NCBI GenBank assembly: GCA_026214975.1
Contig: CM047808.1
Span: forward strand, 65,498,583 to 65,562,582
DNA length: 64,000 nucleotides
Source: Gentiana macrophylla
Taxonomy: Eukaryota > Streptophyta > Magnoliopsida > Gentianales > Gentianaceae
Reading direction: 5' to 3'
Shown: positions 57,603-64,000 of the stretch, piece after piece
Numbering within the stretch: position 1 is the first letter of the stretch
Layout of the letters: each line of letters starts with the position of its first letter
The notes under the pieces: generated by a model
The model's input: the letters and a program-made list of their open reading frames with translations, nothing else
What the model was told of the DNA's origin: nothing
The model's database searches: none
Program-made: the position numbers and the translations under genes

Positions 57603-58820
57603 TGGCTCCCAAGGGTGATGCCTCAAAAGTTTCAAAGGCTACTACTTCAAAAGTTTCTTCTTCAAAGGTCGCCAAGGATGTGTCTTTAAAGCTTGCCAAA
57701 GCTGATGCCTCAAAGGTTTTCAAGGCTGCTACGGAAAAGACTGTTGCTATTGCTTCATCTCAGAGACAAATTTCTTGCTGGGTTACTCAAGCATGTCAAA
57801 CGAACTCGGTATAAGTCACTTTTTTTTCCACAGAAAGCTTCCGATGGATCCATGTCTCCAATGGCTGTGGACGTCATGATGAAAAATTCCACCACCCTAG
57901 ATGAGCATATTTCAAGCCGTACAAAGGCCATTGAAGCTATCACATCGCATGTTCAGACCCAAGACGTGCAAATAGAAAAGCTTTCCAGCAATCTTGATTC
58001 CGTTGGAGAGGTAAGAAAGGTGAAAAAAGTGGAGCATGAGGAGGATAAACTTGACGTCACTTCCAAAGAACGAGAAGCCTTCACGTCTCTTCATATGGCG
58101 AATAACTTAAAGTTGGCTCTAGAAAATACCTTCAGAGATCAAGAAGCTTCCAAGTCTCTTATCTTGGAGAGCGATCTGAATGTCTCCCTTGATGGCCTAG
58201 TTCCGATTGATCAATTGAAGGAGTTTATCATGGCGACGATCAAGGACAAGGTTGGAGGGTCTATGAAGTCATCTCAAATGTATGTTAAACCATACAGCCA
58301 AAGGATTGATGATCTGAAGATGACGTCAGGTTACTAATTTCCAAAGTTCCAACAGTTTGACGGAAAGGGTAACCCAAAACAACACATTGCTTATTTTGTC
58401 AAAACTTGCAACAATGCTGGAACGTATGGAGACCACCTGGCTAAATAGTTTGTGTGTTCTCTCAATGAAAATACCTTTGACTGGTACACTGATCTTGCCC
58501 CTGCCTCTCTGGATAGTTGGGAGCAACTGGAGCAGATTTTCCTCAATCGCTTCCACAACATTCGAAGAACCATCAACATGGTAGAATTGACTAACTCCTG
58601 ACAATGGAAAGAGGAGTAGTTGTTGCATATATTAACAGACGAGAAGTCTGAGCCTTAACTGCAAAGACCAATTGTCTGAAGCCTCTACCTTTGAGATGTG
58701 CATTCAGGGCATGCACTAGAGATTGCAATACATTATCAGAGGGATTCAACCGAGATCTTTTGAGAAGTTAACCACTCGTGCGCATGACATGGAACTGAGC
58801 ATTGACGCCAACGGAGGTTA
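57603..58820 (+). pseudogene. gag: Element F gag
   Basis: ATG 57603 starts a Lys/Ser/Ala-rich repeat-like N-terminus (SKV, KAT, SKVSS). It is frameshifted into a charged middle part (57840-58337). The gag domain proper follows: FQQFDGKGNPKQHIAYFVKTC, NAGTYGDHLAK, ENTFDWYTDLAPASLDSWEQ, FLNRFHNIRRTINMVELTNS. A stop at about 58600 and more beyond. The capsid domain matches the common Tat-type plant gag. Confidence 0.85.
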
Positions 58821-59013
58821 GGCCCCTATTCAAGATCCGAAAGGAGTCAAATAAAAACAAAAAGTGAAGAAGACCGTGAAAGCTGCTCCTAGAACGGAGA
58901 AGAAAGAGTCCAATGCCACTAGTAAAGCTCCGGTAAGAGTTAACAACCATGGTTCGAGCAAGTTGGCGGAAAGAAAGTTCGAGCCTTAACAGGTAGGGAG
59001 GTGATGACCTACC

Positions 59014-60089
59014 TTGAATGAAATTCAACCGAAGAATTATCCCTTCTTTGATTCTGATGTACTGGCAATTTTTCATGAGTTTTTCAAAGCCAAGCACATC
59101 GAACTACTAGAAGCAAAGCGCCCAGAAGATTCTACAAAGGCCCATGAGGGAAATTATTGCAAATATCATCTCTTATCTGGTCACCCTATCGAGAAGTTCT
59201 TTGTCTTCAAGGACAAGGTTATGCGTTTGGCTGAGGAAGGAAAGATCTATTTTGAAGGAAGAAAAGGCAAGCACAAATCGGGTCACTATAGAAGAACTGA
59301 GGAATGGTCATGGAGCGACCATTCAGTTTGGATCGCTTGACCCAACTGAAATTAAGTCCCTTGAATTTATACCAATCATCAAAGAGAACTTCAAAACTGC
59401 TCATGGACAAACAAAGTTTGCTCATGAAGAAAATAAAAACTCAGTTTCTACCGAACATGATGATGGCACATAGATCCTGTGATTTGTTAGAAAATGAAAA
59501 AGATGACACGCCAATTTGAGTCAGCAAGGCCAAGAAAGAATCTCCCAAATTCCTCCAAGCTGAAGAAAAAGAAAAAATAAAAAAGGGTGAGAAATCAACA
59601 AAGAAAAGTGAGGAAGGAAAAGAAGGTTATCTCTTTAGAATGCATGAATACAAAAGTCATCGCACTCCTGTCACATTGCTGGAGTATATGCCTAAGAAAA
59701 TCTTTAAAGTTGAAACCATTGAAAAATACTTAGAGGAGGAAATCGTTACTTGTTGTGCTATCCATGTGGAGGAAGACAACACTATAGACGAGAAAGGACG
59801 TTCCCCAACGAAGGAAAAAGTTCAAATCAAGGCAAAAATTGCATATACAACTGAGATAACCTTCACAGATGATGATATGCTGCTAAGGTTGGCACCTAAT
59901 AATCGTCCATTGTTTGTAAGTGCATTCACATGTGAAAGGAGGGTGAATCGAGTGTTGTTGGATGGAGGTCCAGTAAATATTTTACCACTCCGCACATTGA
60001 AAGAACTTGGTGTATCAATGGATGAACTCGTTGATAGCCGCCTTATGATCCAAGGATTTAACCAAGGGGGCAAAGAGCCATCAGAGTAA
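59014..60089 (+). pseudogene. Element F gag C-terminus and protease
   Basis: 59014-59340 has NYCKYHLLSGHPIEKFFVFKDK, the modified zinc-knuckle region of this lineage (one Cys replaced by Phe). 59640-60089 has a spacer and then the protease core RVNRVLLDGGPVNILPLRTL, in which the active site reads D-G-G as in other Tat-like proteases. Frames are broken between the two. Confidence 0.75.
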
Positions 60090-60394
60090 TAAGAATCAAA
60101 ATTTTGATGGAGGACATGTCAATCTGTTCGCCCTTCCACATCATCGATGCCAAAATATCATACAACATGCGATTGGGGAGGCCATGGCTACATGGGAATA
60201 GAGTTGTCCCCTCAAATCTCCATCAGTGCTTCATATATTGGTGCAACGGGGTAGTAAGAAAAGTCATTGCGGATTAAAATCCTTTTGCTGAAGAGGAAGA
60301 ACACTCTTCGGATGCCAAATTTTATTTGAAGTCGGTTCCTGCAAAATAAGATGACAATTCTAACTCAAAGAAAGTCAAAGAACGGTGGGAGGAC

Positions 60395-60861
60395 ATGAAA
60401 AAAGAGGAAGTGATGTTAGCTAAATACGTAAATCAACATAAAGAGTCAAAATCTCCAGGGCTTCTACGTGTGGCAAAGCAAAAAGGAGACGACCACCCAA
60501 CACAAGTGCCAAAAGAATTAAGCGGGTTAATGCTACTGCTTTCTAAGGTAGATTCCATAAAGATGAGTACTCCATTCCAAGGTTTTACGCGTCCTGAAGA
60601 GGGTGCGGTTGTGGAACATGGAGCCGTTCCTGCTGTAGGAAAGGAAGGATTCAACCTTATTGCCTACAAACTCCTTGCAAAGGCAGCACTTGGATCTCAA
60701 AGCCCATGACAAGTAATAGGGGCAAAGAATGGAGAACTTAGACGAACGCTGAGGGCCTCAGAAAGAAGTAGTAAGACTATTGGATATTCACGAAATGGCA
60801 TTGCATATGATCCTTCACCACCCGTCCGTATCTCGATAAAAAAAGGCAAGCAATAACTATA
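60395..60861 (+). pseudogene. Element F spacer between protease and RT
   Basis: Open for 104 codons (60395-60709), containing FQGFTRPEEGAVVEHG and EGFNLIAYKLLAKA, a linker often found before RT in Tat-type pol. Followed by the MITE. Confidence 0.5.
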
Positions 60862-61236
60862 GGTGGGTTCTATTGGCACACGCCAAATTACTTCTGGCAC
60901 CCATTTACTTCCGGCTCCACAAAAAATTACTTCGGCACCACACTATTTTCAAAAAGATGAATGTCATCCCCACTGTGTTCCTCCTTCAACACCAACGTCA
61001 GTGACACTGACGTTGTTGGTCATGGAGGAACACCAGTGGGGATGACGTTCACATTATAAAAGTGGCACAACTTAAGGACGTCAGTCCACTGGTGTTCCTC
61101 CTTCAACACCAACGTCAATGAGACTGACGTTGGTGTTGAAAGGGGAACAAGAGTGAGGATGACGTTTTGTTCAACAGAAAAAATATTCAATAAATGGGTG
61201 CCAAATGTAATTTGACGTGTGCCAATAGAACCCACC
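60862..61236. mobile_element. Hairpin-rich MITE in element F
   Basis: 375 bp. Ends GGTGGGTTCTATTGGCACACG and its inverted copy, flanked by a perfect 8 bp duplication TAACTATA (60854-60861, 61237-61244). Inside are two copies of a foldback made of GTTCCTCCTTCAACACCAAC, GTCA(G/A)TGA(C/G)ACTGACGTTG and its complement. The ends resemble those of 46751-48287. Non-coding. Confidence 0.82.
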
Positions 61237-61244
61237 TAACTATA

Positions 61245-62742
61245 TCGGCGTAAAAGACGAAGCATCTTCAACAACTACTATTGAGCCGCCCTCTTAAAGA
61301 CCTTCAGTGCTCGAGAGATTGGGGCCCAAAAAAGATCGTGTCTCAACATTGGAGAGATTGTCAGTTTCAAAAAAGAGAACCATTCGATCCACCCGAGGAA
61401 ACGGGAGAAAGTGGTCTAAGAGGCATGCAATTAAGGAAGGGTGTGCGGAAGACCCTAGAGAAATCAAAAGCACGATTCCATCTCACATGAGGCACCACTT
61501 TGACTTAGTCATACATTGTGAAATGTTCTAAAAGATAAAGTACGCACTGTGGTGCATACGGGAAGCAATGTCAGGTATGACAAAGGAAAAGTAACTCTGC
61601 TGCTTCAAACAGACAAACCTGAGGAAAGTGTCGGCTCCTCATACATCATTACCACCGGTGAAGAGGCCCATCCTACCAAAGCCGAAAGCCTGACAGAAAA
61701 TATGAAAGCGTTGATTCATGAAAGGCATACCAACGAGGACAAACTTGTGTGTTCCGTCATAGAAGCACCAAGAGGGCCGAGGTTGTGGAAACTTATGACT
61801 ATCAACGCCGACCGCATCCTTCTGAAATAGTCATGGAACCTGGTCAAATGGTGGAACTCCAATATGCTCTCACCTATCACATTATTTCAGTGATGACGAT
61901 GCCGAAGAAACACACCCGGAGCTAGAGGAAAGGGTCAAGTCCACTGTTGATGAGTTAAAGGAAGTCAACCTCGGCACCGAGGATGAGCCACGACCAACTT
62001 TTGTCAGTGCTCTCTTGCCATCAAAAGAAGAAAAAGTTCACCTCGAGCTTTTGCAAGAGTACAAAGATGTCTTCGCATGGACATACAAAAAATGCCTGGT
62101 CTTAACCCAAAGGTAGTTGTTCATCGGTTATCTGTAAAGAAAGGATCACGCCCTGTTAAGCAGGCTCAAAGGATATTTAGGCTAAACTTTGTTCCTCTCA
62201 TAGAGGAGCAAGTCAACAAGCTCATCGAGGCGGGATTCATCCATGAAGTCAAATACCTTACTTGGATATCAAGCACTGTACCTGTGAGAAAGAAGAATGG
62301 CTAAATTTGCATATGTGTTGACTTCCATGACATAAACAATGCGTTCCCAAAAGATTATTTTCCCTTGATGATCACTGAACTAATGGTAGACACAACCACA
62401 AGTCATGAGGTTTTATCTTTCCTAGATGGGTCTTCTAGATATAATCAAATTCGAATGGCTCATAAAGATGAAGAACGTGTAGCTTTTCGATCCCCCAAGG
62501 GCATATATTGTTACAAAGTGATGCCCTTCTGTATGAAGAATGCGGGAGCTACTTACCAGCAAGCGATGCAAAAGATCTTCAATGACATGCTCCAGCAGAA
62601 TGCCGAACGTTATGTTGATGACCTGTTCATCAAATCGAAGTTGAAAGGCGATCATCTGAGTGACTTGAGGCAAGTCTTTGATAGGATCATAAGATTTCAA
62701 TTGAAGATGAACCCTCTCAAGTGCACTTTTGGAGTCAGTTAA
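61245..62742 (+). pseudogene. Element F reverse transcriptase
   Basis: 61245-61830 holds the linker. From 62077: GLNPKVVVHRLSVKKGSRPV and KQAQRIFRLNFVPLIEEQVN, one in-frame TAA at 62302. The same frame continues with VDFHDINNAFPKDYFPL, VAFRSPKGIYCYKVMPFCMK and ERYVDDLFIKSK with the YVDD catalytic pair. The frame stops at 62740. The RT is the best-kept part of F. Confidence 0.87.
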
Positions 62743-63621
62743 GGAAATTCCTTGGTTTTATCGTCCGCCACCGAGGCATTGAGATTGACCAGTCTAAGGT
62801 TGATGCCATTATGAATATGCCTGAACCTTGAAATCATCATGGGCTTAGTAGTTTAAAAGGGAGAATCACATACCTTCGGCGGTTCATATCAAATCTTGCA
62901 TGGAGATGCCAACCGTTTAGTCATTTGTTGATGAAAGGGGTCCCATTTGAATGGGATTGTTCGTGCAGAAAAGCTTTCGAAATCATCAAGGCATATCGTA
63001 TTAAGGCTCTTCTTTTGGCAGCGCCTATCGGAGACAAACCGTTGATCCTTTATATTGCATCACAAGAACGTTCTGTAGGCACTTTACACGCACAATAATA
63101 TGACAAAGAAAAAGAAAATTTCTTGTGCTACTTGAGCCAGACTAAGACCACATATCAATTAAATTATTCTCCAATCGACAAGCTTTGCCTGGCACTCATT
63201 TTTGCCATACAAAAGTTGAAGCACTACTTTCAAGCTCACACTGTGGGTTTGGTATCAAAGGCGAACACTTTAAAAATTTTCATGTCCAAGCCAGTACTGT
63301 CTGATAGATTGGCAAAATGGTATCTCCAACTTCAACAGTTTGAAATTGTTTACATTGCCTTATAAGGCCGTCAAAGGGCAAGTTCTCATAGAGTTCTTGG
63401 TTGATCACCCTATACCGGCGGAGTGGGAGCTCTCAGACGATTTTCCTATTGAGGATGTCATGGTGATTGAAGTAATCCACCTTGGAAGATGTATTATGAT
63501 GGAGCAGCGCGACGAGATGCGGGTAGCGCAAGAGTTGTCTTTGTTTCCCCAGAGTGTGAAGTCTTGGTTACAAAGAGTTCTAACTGATAGTCCTTGGCTA
63601 ATCCCTAGCTTCACTATCTAA
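62743..63621 (+). pseudogene. Element F RNase H plus extra Tat-type RNase H
   Basis: 62743-63360: RT thumb and RNase H remnants (YLSQTKTTYQLNYSPIDKLC, LALIFAIQKLKHYFQAHTVG). From 63361: YKAVKGQVLIEFLVDHPIPA, then in a shifted frame WKMYYDGAARRDAGSARVVF near 63483-63545. This is the start of the additional RNase H seen in Tat elements (first Asp in YYDGA). Confidence 0.75.
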
Positions 63622-64000
63622 GAAACTAAAGAACATGTAGTATTATTGTTGTGCAACTGCTTGCACTGGTTCCTAGATGGTTGAATTGCCTCTTCTCCAG
63701 CTCCACCACAAACACAATCTACCCTGACTGCAAAATCAACTGTCCTTGGAAAATCCAAGACCAGATTGCTTAACAGTCTCAACCTTTGATTAAAATCAAA
63801 GTTGGGTTTAGAATCAAGTAAGTGATTCTTGCTTGTGGTTCATCAAAGTGTTGATGTCTTGATGAATTCTTTTTATCTTGATCACATAGATGATTTCTTG
63901 ATAATTCTTTGTAAGCACGATGATGATTGCAATGCACAAATGAACTAAACTTAGGATTAATGCTTGTAAATTCGATGTTTGATCCTTGTTTATAAGTCCT
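63622..64000. other. No gene recognised
   Basis: Mixed sequence to the window edge, with no clear continuation of the RNase H or integrase of element F. It might be another insertion. Confidence 0.35.

Larger units (their letters stand above)
56595..64000 (+). mobile_element. Tat-lineage Ty3/gypsy retrotransposon F (3' end outside window)
   Basis: LTR, primer site, gag, protease, RT and RNase H in plus orientation, followed by an extra RNase H domain typical of the Tat lineage. There is no integrase in view. It is interrupted by a MITE at 60862-61236. Many stops. The stretch 63622-64000 has no recognised coding content and may be the end of the element or another insertion. Confidence 0.8.

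Overview
This is a 64 kb piece of plant nuclear DNA, AT-rich and dominated by transposable elements. The evidence for a plant is a CYP71-clan cytochrome P450 with the usual single phase-0 intron, Athila-type and Tat-type Ty3/gypsy elements primed by tRNA-Asp-like and other plant primer sites, a Ty1/copia element with a Met-initiator primer site, and Tourist, Stowaway, hAT, MULE and CACTA elements. A eudicot is likely. I cannot name the species. No bacterial, organellar, rRNA or CRISPR features were seen.

Layout. (1) 3-8271, minus strand: a broken cytochrome P450. Exon 2 (3-593) and exon 1 (7048-8271) are separated by a 6.5 kb intron holding four MITEs or MITE-like elements and a probable Helitron. 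Exon 1 is itself split by a 333 bp MULE-type MITE (7882-8214) that landed in the N-terminal membrane anchor. (2) 8391-9375: a SINE-like tandem array and another MITE. (3) 9932-37676: a four-level nest. A small MULE-type MITE (TSD ATATAATAT) holds Athila-like element A (minus strand, 10068-37633, TSD GGTAT). Element A holds Athila-like element B (plus strand, 14110-30625, TSD GCCTC) inside its integrase. Element B holds a 5.3 kb CACTA element C (23617-28919, TSD CAC), which carries exon-like fragments, a Stowaway MITE and a 61 bp minisatellite. (4) 37686-54360: a copia element in inside-out order. Its 3' half and 3' LTR (39.2-44.7 kb) lie before its 5' LTR, primer site and leader (49.9-53.1 kb). 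The 5.2 kb between them is bounded by the element's own target duplication AGGCC. Two LTR-like segments flank this block. (5) 55789-64000: a short LTR with the start of one retroelement, then a Tat-lineage gypsy element (LTR, PBS, gag, protease, RT, RNase H and the extra Tat-type RNase H), interrupted by a hairpin-rich MITE and continuing out of the window.

Functionally, nothing here looks like an intact host gene. The P450 would be a family-length enzyme of about 490 residues if its MITE were removed. A second host gene is hinted at by a first-exon-like stretch at 44722-44793. It reads on in frame into 49861-49921 only if the copia insertion is undone. All retroelement coding regions carry stops and frameshifts.

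The most unusual items are the permuted copia element with its hairpin-repeat leader, the shared +1-frame tail and second polypurine tract of the two Athila-like elements, and the gene fragments plus minisatellite inside the CACTA element.
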